The notes under the pieces: model-generated
Database searches by the model: none
What the model was told of the DNA's origin: nothing
The model's input: only the letters and a program-made list of their open reading frames with translations
Assembly: GCA_900498245.1 (NCBI GenBank)
Contig: LS998015.1
Span: forward strand, 2,955,451 to 2,977,054
Reading direction: 5' to 3'
Source of the DNA: Candidatus Zixiibacteriota bacterium
Lineage (GTDB): Bacteria; Zixibacteria; MSB-5A5; GN15; PGXB01
DNA length: 21,604 nucleotides
In this document: positions 1-8,981 of the stretch, piece after piece
Numbering within the stretch: the stretch's first letter is position 1
How the letters are laid out: each line of letters opens with the position of its first letter
Position numbers and translations under genes: made by a program

Positions 1-701
1 ACTTTGCGAAGCGTCTCCCGGAAACTATCAACATCTTGTTTCGGCAAGCCGTAGATTAGATCGAAATTTATTCCGGTGAATCCCTCGCTTCGGCAGTATT
101 GATATAAATGGATGGCTGTCTCTTCCTCCTGGTTGCGGCCAATGGCATCCTGAACATCCTTGCTGAAGTCCTGTATTCCGAGGGATAGACGATTAAAACC
201 GAGTGATTTCAGCAATTTGATTCGACCCGGGCCGGTGACCCGGGGATCCAGCTCAATCGAAATTTCGGCGTCCTCGAGAATCTTGAAGCGGTTGGAAAAA
301 ATCCTGAAAGCCCTTACCGTCTGTTCATCGGTCAAAAATGACGGCGTCCCGCCGCCCCAATGAAACTGGGAAATTTTCTTTCGGGCCCCCAAATGTTCGG
401 CTACCAGAGCGGTTTCTTTTTCCACCCGGGTCAGATAATCATCGGCTCCTTCCGGTCCCCTGGATACCATCGTATTGCACCCGCAGAACCAACACCGCTT
501 GCGGCAATAGGGTATATGCAGGTAGAAAGAAAGAGGCTCCTCGGCTTCACCGGCGGCCTCTCGGAGCGCCTCAATATAATTCATAGGGCCATAACCATCA
601 CGCCACTCGGGTGCCGTGGGATAACTCGTATAACGCGGCCCGGGGCGATCATATTTTTGCACCAGTTCCTCGACCCGCTTCAAATCTATCTGTTCCGTCA
701 T
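1..701 (-). CDS. hemN: Oxygen-independent coproporphyrinogen III oxidase HemN (partial, C-terminus outside window)
   Basis: Radical-SAM enzyme that decarboxylates coproporphyrinogen III to protoporphyrinogen IX without oxygen. My translation from ATG at 701 starts MTEQIDLKRVEELVQKYDRP, and shows the HemN-specific cluster motif YCRKRCWFCGCN (Cys66, 70, 73, and 75; CxxxCxxCxC), then HWGGGTPSFL, SIELDPR, NRLSLGIQDF and, at the window edge, DLIYGLPKQ. About 233 residues are visible of a family length near 450, so the 3' part is cut by the window, not broken. The CxC after the cluster cysteines separates true HemN from HemW-like paralogues. The start codon shares one base with the hemE stop (TAATG), so it is probably translationally coupled as the last visible gene of the heme operon. 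Choice of the O2-independent enzyme fits an anaerobic or facultative lifestyle (inference). Confidence 0.96.
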   Translation of the reverse strand, partial: MTEQIDLKRVEELVQKYDRPGPRYTSYPTAPEWRDGYGPMNYIEALREAAGEAEEPLSFYLHIPYCRKRCWFCGCNTMVSRGPEGADDYLTRVEKETALVAEHLGARKKISQFHWGGGTPSFLTDEQTVRAFRIFSNRFKILEDAEISIELDPRVTGPGRIKLLKSLGFNRLSLGIQDFSKDVQDAIGRNQEEETAIHLYQYCRSEGFTGINFDLIYGLPKQDVDSFRETLRK

Positions 702-1729
702 TATCTCGTCCTCTTAAAATTATGCACCGTCGCCACCAGGGCTTTGACATTATCCACCGGCGTTTCGGGAAGTATCCCGTGGCCGAGATTGAAAATAAAG
801 CCCGGATATGACGACATCTCCTCCAATATCTGCTCGGCCTTCTTTATCACTAATTCCCGCTTACCCAGGAGCAGATGGGGATCCAGATTCCCCTGCAAAG
901 CTTTTGGCGCCAGGACTTTTACCGCTTCATTCATAGGCACCCGCCAGTCCAAACTTATGATATTCGCTTTCATATCATTCATTCGCTTAATCAAATGATA
1001 CGACCCCTTGATATAAATGCTTGAAACTATCCCGGCCCGTGACAATTCGCCGACAATTCTCTTCAGATAAGGCAACGACCATTCGGAAAATTCATCTTCG
1101 GCCAATTCCCCAGCCCAGGTATCAAACACCTGAACGGCATCCGCTCCGGCTGCCGCCTGCATTTTCAAATATTGAATGCTGAGGGTCGCCAATCGCTCCA
1201 GAACCTGCTTCCCCTGGTTGGGATAATTTGCCAGAAATTGCACCGTCTTGTGAAAATCCTTGGCCCCCCTGGTGCCGCATAAATAGGCGAAAACCGTAAA
1301 AGGCGCGCCGCAGAATCCCAACAGCGGAATATCTTCACCGATTCTTTTTCTCGCTTCGACCAGGGCATCGCCGACAAAAGATAGTTTCGATGCCGCATCG
1401 AATTCCCTGAAATTTTCAACTTGATTCGGTCTCTCGAGTATGGGGGAAATTATCGGACCCGGGTCGAATTTCAAACTCACTCCCAGCGGCTCCAGAATAA
1501 GAAGGATGTCCGAAAATATTATGGCCGCATCCAGGCCAAGAATTTCAAACGGCTGCGCCGTCACCTCCGCCGCCGCCTTGGGGGTCCGGCAGAGTTGTTC
1601 AAACGTCATATTTTTCTTGATTTCCCGGTATTCGGGAAGATACCGCCCCGCCTGACGCATTATCCATATCGGGGTCTGTTCCGTCCACTCCCCTCTGGCA
1701 TTGGCCAGGAATAGTTCTTTCTTAGTCAT
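701..1729 (-). CDS. hemE: Uroporphyrinogen decarboxylase HemE
   Basis: Cytoplasmic enzyme that removes four acetate carboxyls from uroporphyrinogen III to give coproporphyrinogen III. The 342-residue product has the family length. It carries the first signature PIWIMRQAGRYLPEYR (residues 20-35, substrate-binding Arg25 and Arg29), the catalytic Asp in IIFSDIL (Asp74), the second signature GFCGAPFTVF, GNLDPHLLL and the C-terminal LGHGILPETPVDNV. The reading frame is open further upstream to 1888, but that extension lies inside the response-regulator gene and is not family-like, so MTKKELF at 1729 is the start. It overlaps the upstream regulator gene by 8 nt and its stop overlaps the hemN start by one base, consistent with coupled translation in one transcript. 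Confidence 0.97.
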   Translation of the reverse strand: MTKKELFLANARGEWTEQTPIWIMRQAGRYLPEYREIKKNMTFEQLCRTPKAAAEVTAQPFEILGLDAAIIFSDILLILEPLGVSLKFDPGPIISPILERPNQVENFREFDAASKLSFVGDALVEARKRIGEDIPLLGFCGAPFTVFAYLCGTRGAKDFHKTVQFLANYPNQGKQVLERLATLSIQYLKMQAAAGADAVQVFDTWAGELAEDEFSEWSLPYLKRIVGELSRAGIVSSIYIKGSYHLIKRMNDMKANIISLDWRVPMNEAVKVLAPKALQGNLDPHLLLGKRELVIKKAEQILEEMSSYPGFIFNLGHGILPETPVDNVKALVATVHNFKRTR

Positions 1730-2441
1730 TTTCGGCTTTCCCCTTTGGCGTGAATCGGTAGCCGGTACCGAACTCGGTATGAAAATAGATCGGCTTCGAT
1801 GGATCCGGTTCGAAATATTTACGGTAGCGAAGGATGAAATTATCGACGGTCCGGCTGGACGGATAGGCATTATACCCCCAGACCCCATCGAGTATCGTAC
1901 TCCGGCTCAATACCTCATCCGGGTGCTCGCTGAACAGTTTTAACAACAGACACTCCTTATTGGAAAGTCGGAATTTCCCGTTCGGACTCTCGACTTCGAA
2001 TTTCCGGAAATCGATTTTTCCGCCCGGGAATTGATAGACATCGCCCGCGACCCCTTCGGCTCCCAACCACGCTTGACGGCGAAAAATCGCCTTAATACGC
2101 AGGATCAATTCTTCCAGATCGAATGGCTTGGTGATATAATCATCGGCCCCGATCGCCAGACCATCCTTTTTGTCATCGAGACTGTCCCTTGCCGTGAGAA
2201 ATAAAATCGGCTCCGTGCCCAAATGCTGACTGCGGATTCTGCGGCAAATTTCCAAACCGTCGACCCCGGGAAGCATTATATCGAGAATAATCAGGTCATA
2301 ATGCCCGTTTTTATAATATTCCAGCGCCATATTGCCGTCGGTTGCCCAGATCACGTCAAATCCTTCGGCCTCCAGGTTAATGTTGATCCCTTCGGCCACA
2401 TGCTTTTCGTCTTCGACCAGTAATATCCGCTTGGCACTCAT
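1722..2441 (-). CDS. OmpR/PhoB-family response regulator inside the heme operon
   Basis: DNA-binding response regulator of 239 residues. The N-terminal receiver domain (about 1-120) has acidic pocket Glu10/Asp11, phospho-acceptor Asp54 in LIILDIMLPG, Thr83 in FLTARD and Lys105 in ITKPFD. The C-terminal winged helix (about 140-234) ends in the family pattern RTVDNFILRYRKYFE then FGTGYRF. It overlaps the kinase gene by 4 nt (ATGA) and hemE by 8 nt, so it is expressed with the kinase and heme enzymes. OmpR/PhoB regulators commonly bind direct repeats with an 11-bp period; two such repeats (TTGTCAT-N4-TTGTCAT) lie in the hemA upstream region, making autoregulation of the heme operon the leading inference. 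The family call is firm; the target is inferred. Confidence 0.95.
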   Translation of the reverse strand: MSAKRILLVEDEKHVAEGININLEAEGFDVIWATDGNMALEYYKNGHYDLIILDIMLPGVDGLEICRRIRSQHLGTEPILFLTARDSLDDKKDGLAIGADDYITKPFDLEELILRIKAIFRRQAWLGAEGVAGDVYQFPGGKIDFRKFEVESPNGKFRLSNKECLLLKLFSEHPDEVLSRSTILDGVWGYNAYPSSRTVDNFILRYRKYFEPDPSKPIYFHTEFGTGYRFTPKGKAEND

Positions 2442-3748
2442 TTCACTTTCCTGAACTTAAGCGTCACCAGACAGCCGCCCGACGGTCCGTTTTTGATCGA
2501 GATATGCCCTTTACAATGACGAACATATTCCCGGGCGATATATAATCCCAGCCCCGAACCCGGCACCGTTTTCTGCGTTTCGATATTTCCGCGAAAGAAC
2601 GGTTCGAATAACTTTTCTTCCGTCCCCGATGGCACTCCCGGGCCGTTGTCGAGAAACTCCATTTCGGCCTGCTCCCTGTGACTTTTCAAATTTATATTCA
2701 ATAGCAGACTGCCCGCCGGGGTGTACTTTATAGAGTTGTCAATAAGTGTCTCCCAAACCTTTAACAGCTCCTTGAGACCTGCCTTTATGAAAATTCCGCC
2801 TTCGATATTCAATTGCAGTTTCCCTCCGGCTGCTTCAATCCGGTCTTTCAGCGTTCCGGCAAATCGCCGCAATTCACTCGAAAGGTCGACCGTCTCAAGT
2901 CTCACTTCAATCTCTTTGTCCGAGAGCCGCCGCACCTGAAGAATATTATCTATCAGTTGATTGAGACGAATTATATCTTCCTTCATTTTCGGCGCCAATC
3001 GTCCGACCAATTCGCTGTCATAATTGCGTTTCTTAATGGTATCAAGAAACAGGCTAATCGACGTAATCGGAATTTTCAATTCGTGTGTGATACTGTGAAC
3101 GAACAGCAACTGCGCCTCGCGAACCTCCCGGCTCCTTTTTAGCGACAGATAGATTAAATAGGCCCCGATCGCAATTAAAATAAAGAAGAACGAGCCCTCC
3201 ATCAGAAACATCTTTATATGACGATTCCTCTCTTCAAGAATATTGTCGAATCCCGATTGCCGGACATGCACCATATTTTCGGTGATCCAATCCGGACGGG
3301 GAAGTTCCCCGCCGTTCGGAAGGGTTATTTCCAGTCGCGAATTAATGGCCAATATTCTTTCTGGATAATCGCGATTTAGAAATAATATCAATCTGTCTTT
3401 TCCGTAGGCGAATGAAAAATAAAGCGAATCCGTTAAATCCATACTGCTGTCAAAAGGGCAAAATCCTGAAACCGCCGGATCAATGGCATCGGGCAACACA
3501 TTTTTCCCCTCGCTGTATTTCTCCGCCCGTTCCCCGGCCCTTTTATACAACTCGATATAATGCGAATTGAGCATCTGAATCGTCCAGGTCCGTTCATTTT
3601 CAAACGCTTCTGCCAGATTCCTGCGCGTATATTCGGCATTACGAACCTGAAAAAATATCCACCAGAGCATTTGTACGCAAAAAACCGCAGCCAGAAGAAT
3701 AAATATGATGAAAGTGTTTCGCGGCGATGTTGGAGTCAGTTTTTTCAT
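2438..3748 (-). CDS. Membrane sensor histidine kinase inside the heme operon
   Basis: Inner-membrane sensor kinase, 436 residues, cognate partner of the adjacent response regulator by 4-nt overlap. Order of parts: transmembrane helix about 12-33, periplasmic sensor segment about 34-180 that I do not recognise, second transmembrane helix about 183-204, dimerisation/phosphoacceptor region with H-box SITHELKIPITS (His222), then ATPase domain with N-box WETLIDNSIKYTP (Asn338), G1 DNGPGVPSG, F-box LFEPFFRG and G2 GSGLGLYIAREY. All catalytic motifs are intact. It starts 6 nt after the hemL stop. The stimulus is unknown; its position between hemL and hemE suggests a signal relevant to tetrapyrrole demand (redox, iron, heme or envelope state), which is inference only. 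Confidence 0.95.
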   Translation of the reverse strand: MKKLTPTSPRNTFIIFILLAAVFCVQMLWWIFFQVRNAEYTRRNLAEAFENERTWTIQMLNSHYIELYKRAGERAEKYSEGKNVLPDAIDPAVSGFCPFDSSMDLTDSLYFSFAYGKDRLILFLNRDYPERILAINSRLEITLPNGGELPRPDWITENMVHVRQSGFDNILEERNRHIKMFLMEGSFFFILIAIGAYLIYLSLKRSREVREAQLLFVHSITHELKIPITSISLFLDTIKKRNYDSELVGRLAPKMKEDIIRLNQLIDNILQVRRLSDKEIEVRLETVDLSSELRRFAGTLKDRIEAAGGKLQLNIEGGIFIKAGLKELLKVWETLIDNSIKYTPAGSLLLNINLKSHREQAEMEFLDNGPGVPSGTEEKLFEPFFRGNIETQKTVPGSGLGLYIAREYVRHCKGHISIKNGPSGGCLVTLKFRKVK

Positions 3749-3754
3749 TATGGC

Positions 3755-5035
3755 TTAAAGGCCCTTGATAATTCCTGTCAGGGCCTTTGCTGTCTCGTCC
3801 AGAATGTTCGGCCGGTGCTCCGTACTGATAAACCCGACCTCATAGGCCGAGGGGGCGAGATAAATACCTGCGTCCAGCGCCTGGCTGAATAATGTTTTGT
3901 ACTTGGCCGCATTACCGGGATCGATTTCCTCGGCCTTTGTGGCGGTGCTGGCTTGAAGATTTATCCAGAATATCGAGCCGATAGTCACGATATTAACCGG
4001 CACGCCGCGAACGGCATCTCGGACATTTTGGACAAAATCCCGGGTCCTGCGGTTTAGCGCGTTCCAGCCGTCGTTTTTCTGGAGAAAATCAAGGGTTGCA
4101 TAACCGCTGGCCAGCGCCAGCGGATTGCCTGAAAGCGTTCCCGCCTGGTAGACCGGGCCGAGCGGGGCCAGCATCTCCATGATGTCGGCGCGTCCTCCGA
4201 ATGCCCCCACCGGAAGTCCTCCCCCGACCACTTTGCCGTAGGTCGCCAAATCCGGATTAAGCCCGTAATATTCGGTCGCCCCGCCCGGCGCCACCCGAAA
4301 TCCGGAGATTACTTCATCGAATATCAGGAGAGCCCCGTGCTCCCGCGTGATTTCCCTCAAGAAACCGAGATAGCTCCGCGACTGCAGAAGCAAACCGTCA
4401 TTGGCCGGCACCGGTTCGATTATAACAGCCGCGATATCTTTTCCCTGCTCCTTAAAAACCTGCTCTACGATATCAATATCATTCAACGGCACGACAATTG
4501 TGTGTTTGGCGAAATCTTGAGGAACCCCGGCTGATGCCGGAATACCCAAAGTCGCCAGCCCCGAGCCGGCCGAGGCCAGCAGGTAATCGGAATGCCCGTG
4601 ATAGCAACCGGTGAATTTAATAATTTTATCTCTCTTTGTGAAAGCCCGTGCCAGGCGAATCGCCGACATCACCGCTTCCGTCCCCGAGGAAACAAACCGC
4701 ATCAATTCTATATTGGGACAGAGCGTTTTTATCTTTTCCGAGAGCAATATTTCATTTTCGTGCACCGTTCCGAAACTGGTTCCCTTGTGTACCGTCTTCT
4801 CAATCGCTTCCATTACCGCCGGATGAGCGTGGCCCAGAATCAGCGGCCCCCACGAGCAGCAAAAATCGATGTACCGATTGCCGTCAACATCATACAGGTA
4901 CGGTCCCTCACCGCGATCCATATATATCGGAGTTCCCCCCACCGCTTTGAAAGCCCGCACCGGAGAATTCACCCCGCCGGCCATATTTCTCAGTGCCTTG
5001 TCAAATAGTATCCTGGAACGCTCCGTTTTAACCAT
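3755..5035 (-). CDS. hemL: Glutamate-1-semialdehyde 2,1-aminomutase HemL
   Basis: PLP-dependent enzyme that turns glutamate-1-semialdehyde into 5-aminolevulinate, the second step of the C5 pathway after HemA. At 426 residues it has the normal length. Family marks: RNMAGGVNSPVRAF near the N-terminus, SSGTEAVMSAIRLAR (phosphate-binding region, about 116-130), YHGHSD, the cofactor-binding Asp in IFDEVISGFR (Asp240) and the Schiff-base lysine in TYGKVVGGGLPVGAFGG (Lys268). Its start overlaps the 3' end of hemB by 8 nt, and the kinase gene starts 6 nt after its stop. The substrate of this enzyme is made by the hemA product of the same operon, so the operon encodes the complete C5 route to ALA. Confidence 0.98.
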   Translation of the reverse strand: MVKTERSRILFDKALRNMAGGVNSPVRAFKAVGGTPIYMDRGEGPYLYDVDGNRYIDFCCSWGPLILGHAHPAVMEAIEKTVHKGTSFGTVHENEILLSEKIKTLCPNIELMRFVSSGTEAVMSAIRLARAFTKRDKIIKFTGCYHGHSDYLLASAGSGLATLGIPASAGVPQDFAKHTIVVPLNDIDIVEQVFKEQGKDIAAVIIEPVPANDGLLLQSRSYLGFLREITREHGALLIFDEVISGFRVAPGGATEYYGLNPDLATYGKVVGGGLPVGAFGGRADIMEMLAPLGPVYQAGTLSGNPLALASGYATLDFLQKNDGWNALNRRTRDFVQNVRDAVRGVPVNIVTIGSIFWINLQASTATKAEEIDPGNAAKYKTLFSQALDAGIYLAPSAYEVGFISTEHRPNILDETAKALTGIIKGL

Positions 5036-6008
5036 TGTGCCACCCGTTCTGCAAAATATCCCTCAAATGATAGGTAAGGATCATGTCGGCCCCGGCTCTG
5101 AAAATACCACTCAGATTCTCCGTGACCAAATCTCTTTCAATTGCCATCCCTTCCTTTGCCATCAATTTCGCCATCGTGTATTCTCCCGAGACATTATAGG
5201 CCGCGACCGGAACATCGGAATTTTCTCGGAACATACTGATAATATCAAGATAGGCCAGAGCCGGTTTGACCATCACAATATCGGCGCCCTCCGCCAGATC
5301 AAATTCCAGCTCCCTTAATGCTTCCCGCCGATTCCGGAAATCCATCTGGTAACTTTTGCGATCCCCGAATTTAGGGGCGCTTTCGGCGGCATCGCGGAAC
5401 GGTCCGTAATAGCTCGAAGCATACTTGGCCGTATAAGCCATAATGATTCTGTCCTGATAGCCGTGCTCCTCCAATCTGGCCCGAATATGTCCGATCCGCC
5501 CGTCCATCATATCCGACGGTCCCAAACAATCGGCTCCCGACTTCACCGCGGCCAGCGCCATATCTGCCAGTCTCTCAAGCGTGGAATCATTGTCAATCTG
5601 ATTATTTTTGATCAGACCACAATGCCCGCTATCGGTATACTCGCACAGGCAGACATCGACAGCAACGAATATATCGTCACCAAATTTTTCTTTCAATTGC
5701 CTGGTAACACTGTTAACAGGATTATCCTTATCATCGGCAAGTGAAGCTCGGCCGTCCTTCGATGTCACCACTCCGAACAGCATGATTTTATTGATGCCGA
5801 GGTCAAAATCGGCCTGGAACGCTTCCACAAATTTATCTGCAGGATCGCGATATATCCCCGGCATGGAAGAGATCTCTGTCCTTTTAGTCCCTCTTTCGCT
5901 GATAAAATATGGCTGTATCATTTTTCTCGGATCCAGCCTGATTTCGGCTGACAGATCCCGAATGATTTTATTGCTACGCAGCCTTCTGGGACGATTCAAC
6001 ATTTTCAT
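5028..6008 (-). CDS. hemB: Delta-aminolevulinic acid dehydratase (porphobilinogen synthase) HemB
   Basis: Condenses two ALA molecules into porphobilinogen in the cytoplasm. The 326-residue protein has both active-site lysines, in YTAKYASSYYGPFR (Lys195) and MVKPALAYLD (Lys248), and the cysteine-type catalytic zinc site DVCLCEYTDSGHCG (Cys120, 122, 130). That makes it the zinc-dependent class and not the Asp-rich magnesium class. Only one base separates it from the hemCD stop, and it overlaps hemL by 8 nt. The ATG at 6008 is preceded by a GGAG about a dozen bases upstream; a second Met two codons in (6002) is an alternative start. Confidence 0.98.
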   Translation of the reverse strand: MKMLNRPRRLRSNKIIRDLSAEIRLDPRKMIQPYFISERGTKRTEISSMPGIYRDPADKFVEAFQADFDLGINKIMLFGVVTSKDGRASLADDKDNPVNSVTRQLKEKFGDDIFVAVDVCLCEYTDSGHCGLIKNNQIDNDSTLERLADMALAAVKSGADCLGPSDMMDGRIGHIRARLEEHGYQDRIIMAYTAKYASSYYGPFRDAAESAPKFGDRKSYQMDFRNRREALRELEFDLAEGADIVMVKPALAYLDIISMFRENSDVPVAAYNVSGEYTMAKLMAKEGMAIERDLVTENLSGIFRAGADMILTYHLRDILQNGWHNG

Positions 6009-6009
6009 C

Positions 6010-7650
6010 TTATATTTGCTCCATGATTTTCTGTACTATGGCCCCGATATCGGCTTTGGGCGGAATAAAATCCGGCTGGCGATAATGCGCCGTCAGACTC
6101 TCCGCCGTGGGATTTCCTATCGTTGCCACCCAGGACCTGCTCGGAAGAACATGTCCCAATTTCTCAAAATATTCTACTGAAAGGGGGCTGGTAAAGATAA
6201 AAAAATCAATTTCATCGGGTTCGATACGCGGCAACATTGCCTCCGATGTTGGTGCGGTCCGATATATATTAAAACGGGTTACCTTGTATCCCTCAACCTG
6301 GAGCCCCTTCTCCAAATGAGCCGGCGCTTCTTCTCCCTGCGGCAACAGAATCGAAACCTCCCCACTTCCCAGAATCCGGGGCAATTCCTTCAGCATTCCC
6401 GCCGAATCTTCCTGCTGGGGGATAAACTCTACTCTCCAACCGAGAGATTTAATCAAATCACTCGTTTTCTGACCGACCGATGCGATCTTCAACCGGCTGT
6501 CCAGTTTCGTCCCCGAACCCTCCAATATATCTTTAAATATCCGAACGCTATTCTTACTGGTGAAAATCAGCCAATCGAAATTTGAAAGACCTTCTACTAT
6601 TTCCCGGGCTTTATCTTTGTCGTACGATGCGGCAATTTCAAAGATGGGATAAAAGACCGGCGTAAGAACGGACCGGTAAGCCATGAAGAAGACGCCCCCT
6701 TCTTCCTCAGATCTTGTAATCAGAACTTTTTTTTTATGTTTGCTTTCTATGGATATGCGGTTCAGTTCCCGGTATGCTTTTTCAATCAGTTCCTCGATAT
6801 TTTCCCCGAATCCGGAAAACATCGCCGGTTCCGACCATCTCTCACCGTCTTTTATCCCGAGAAAGGCCTTCAAATAGGAACCGCCGTTGCGCCGCTGTGA
6901 CGTCACTGCCAGGGGAAGCTGACATCCCCCCTGAAATCTCGCTAACAGCCCCCGTTCCAAAATCGCTGTGGTTTCCGCCTCCGCCTCATTTAAACGAGAG
7001 ACAATCTCTTCGACATTGGGATCGTTGTCACGAATCTCTATGGTCAGAATTCCCTGCCCCGGGGCGGGGATGAAATCCTGACGATCCAGCACTATACGGA
7101 CTAATCCTTCGGTATCCAATTTCAATCTATCCACACCCGCTCTGGCTATCAAAATGGAGTCATATTTCCCTTCCCGCAATTTTCTGACTCGAGTAGGGAC
7201 ATTGCCTCGAAGCGGCTCGATTTTCAAATCCGGGCGATAATGGGCTATCTGGGCCTGCCTGCGAACCGAACTGGTCCCGATCACGGCTCCCACTTTTAGA
7301 AAGAGCCTTTGCGACGGTTCATATTTTACGGGATTAATCAATAGCAGTTCCGATGGGTCCTCGGGATTACAGTAGGCGCCGACCTTCAGCCCCTCCGGCA
7401 TAGTCGTCGACAGATCCTTCAGAGAATGAACCGCCAGATCTATTTCCCTGCTCAGTAGCGCTTCTTCAAGTTCCTTGGTGAAAAAGCCTTTTCCCTCGAT
7501 CTTATCGAAACTCAGATTATCAATTTTATCACCGACCGTTTTAATAATTTTTATATCGACATCTATACCCATATTGGAGAGATATGACTTTATAAGATTG
7601 GCCTGGTAGAGGGCCAGTTCGCTGCCCCGAGAGCCGATTGTAAAAAGCAT
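6010..7650 (-). CDS. hemCD: HemC-HemD fusion: porphobilinogen deaminase / uroporphyrinogen-III synthase
   Basis: Bifunctional protein of 546 residues. Residues 1 to about 300 are HemC, which polymerises four porphobilinogens into hydroxymethylbilane: TIGSRGSELALYQA at the start, catalytic Asp79 in HSLKDL, IGTSSVRRQAQ, PLRGNVPTR, PAPGQGIL and the dipyrromethane-cofactor cysteine in FQGGCQLPLA (Cys243). From about residue 307 (KKVLITRSEEEGG) to the end is HemD, which closes and inverts ring D: FDWLIFTSKNSV, then FFIFTSPLSVEYF and the VATIGNPTAESL strand typical of HemD. The frame is continuous. A fusion would let unstable hydroxymethylbilane pass directly to HemD. Gaps are 5 nt to hemA and 1 nt to hemB. 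HemD is a weakly conserved family, so that half rests on pattern and position. Confidence 0.95.
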   Translation of the reverse strand: MLFTIGSRGSELALYQANLIKSYLSNMGIDVDIKIIKTVGDKIDNLSFDKIEGKGFFTKELEEALLSREIDLAVHSLKDLSTTMPEGLKVGAYCNPEDPSELLLINPVKYEPSQRLFLKVGAVIGTSSVRRQAQIAHYRPDLKIEPLRGNVPTRVRKLREGKYDSILIARAGVDRLKLDTEGLVRIVLDRQDFIPAPGQGILTIEIRDNDPNVEEIVSRLNEAEAETTAILERGLLARFQGGCQLPLAVTSQRRNGGSYLKAFLGIKDGERWSEPAMFSGFGENIEELIEKAYRELNRISIESKHKKKVLITRSEEEGGVFFMAYRSVLTPVFYPIFEIAASYDKDKAREIVEGLSNFDWLIFTSKNSVRIFKDILEGSGTKLDSRLKIASVGQKTSDLIKSLGWRVEFIPQQEDSAGMLKELPRILGSGEVSILLPQGEEAPAHLEKGLQVEGYKVTRFNIYRTAPTSEAMLPRIEPDEIDFFIFTSPLSVEYFEKLGHVLPSRSWVATIGNPTAESLTAHYRQPDFIPPKADIGAIVQKIMEQI

Positions 7651-7655
7651 GAGTT

Positions 7656-8948
7656 TTACCGCGCGCTTTTGGGAATAAAGGACAGCCTCAAATCCTGGTC
7701 AAAGTCATTGTCGGCGATATGCGCCGCCAGCTGTTTGGCCGGGAGATAACAGGCGCGGGCGAGAACTTTTTTGCTCCAGTAAACGAGCAATTCCTGATCG
7801 TTGGATGATAAATGGGATAATTTGCTTTTGAAAAGATTACTGAGCCCCTCTTGCGCCATCGCCATTGATTCATCAAGGGCCGAGTCGAAAAGGGGCGAAA
7901 TCATTTGCGTGATCTCTTTCTGGATATACTGCTTGATCTGATCTTCGAGTAGCCGGCTCGCCTGATCCACAAGACGGAATCTTTCCCGGCGATTCTTCTG
8001 CGCCAGGATATTCAATTTCTCCAGGTTCCAAATCTCCAGATTGTCGGAATCACCCAGGGCCGCTTCGAAATCACGCGGTATCGCCAGATCAAAGGCATAA
8101 ATTTTATTCTTGCCCGCCATCAAATTCATTAAACCGCCCGAAGTGATAATAGGTTCCGGACTGGAAGTTGAAGTAATAATAATGTCGGCTTTGAATTTGC
8201 CGTCCAAAAAATCCGCCAACTCTATGGCCTGGCCGTCATATTTTTCCGCAAATGATTCGACTTTGGAAACGGTTCTATTAACGAAATATATTTTGTTATG
8301 GTGATTCTTTCTGATAATATCGGCCATCTTCGGAGTCATCGGACCCGAACCTATAATGGCAATAGTGGCAGCCGGGCTTTCCGCCAGAATCTCATCGGTC
8401 CTCAATCCCACTAGCGAAGCCATGGATACCGGCCGCTTGCCCAAATCGGTGTCGGTGCGGACAATTTTGGCCCCCTTGTAGGCCGCCGAAAATAGCCGAT
8501 CCAAAGCGTTCCCGCTCAAGCCATTATCCTGACAAAACTTATGCGCCTCTTTTACTTGACCGAGAATCTGCGCTTCCCCGATCACCACCGAATCAAGCGA
8601 GGCCGCTACTTCAAAAATATGCTTGACCGCTTCTCGACCCGAAAAAAGTCGGAAATTGTCCGGTTCAAATTCCGTCTGCTCCGACAGATTCATCTTATCA
8701 AAAAAGAAATCCAGAATCCGGTTCCGCAACGCGGCCACATCGGTCGACGCAAAAGGCGTAACCACTAAGAACTCTACCCGGTTGCAGGTCGCCAAATACA
8801 GCAATTCCGACACCCCAAGATGGCTCTTCAGAGACTCCAATTTCTCTTTTCTTAAAGCTTCCGGGATAGTCAGCGCTTCCAGAAGGGCAATTGAGGCCTT
8901 CCCCAATCTCGTCGAAACGCAGGCAATCTTAGATATGGCTTCTTTCAT
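7656..8948 (-). CDS. hemA: Glutamyl-tRNA reductase HemA (divergent N-terminus and NADPH loop)
   Basis: NADPH-dependent reduction of glutamyl-tRNA(Glu) to glutamate-1-semialdehyde, the committed step. The 430 residues contain the nucleophile motif YLATCNRVEF (Cys55), the conserved His in AVKHIFEVA, SVVIGEAQILGQVKEAH, PVSMAS, FVNRTVSKVESFAEKY, ADIIITSTSSPEP and AFDLAIPRDFE, followed by a helical dimerisation tail. Two usually strong blocks are altered: the N-terminal GLNHKTAP-type strand reads ACVSTRLGKASI, and the nucleotide-binding GAGEMG-type loop reads GSGPMTPKMA. First gene of the operon; the upstream region is the divergent promoter zone shared with the iron operon. No hemX-type membrane gene follows it, unlike the Bacillus hemAXCDBL order. 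Confidence 0.95.
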   Translation of the reverse strand: MKEAISKIACVSTRLGKASIALLEALTIPEALRKEKLESLKSHLGVSELLYLATCNRVEFLVVTPFASTDVAALRNRILDFFFDKMNLSEQTEFEPDNFRLFSGREAVKHIFEVAASLDSVVIGEAQILGQVKEAHKFCQDNGLSGNALDRLFSAAYKGAKIVRTDTDLGKRPVSMASLVGLRTDEILAESPAATIAIIGSGPMTPKMADIIRKNHHNKIYFVNRTVSKVESFAEKYDGQAIELADFLDGKFKADIIITSTSSPEPIITSGGLMNLMAGKNKIYAFDLAIPRDFEAALGDSDNLEIWNLEKLNILAQKNRRERFRLVDQASRLLEDQIKQYIQKEITQMISPLFDSALDESMAMAQEGLSNLFKSKLSHLSSNDQELLVYWSKKVLARACYLPAKQLAAHIADNDFDQDLRLSFIPKSAR

Positions 8949-8981
8949 GTTGTCCAGAAATTAAATTAATCAACACTAATT

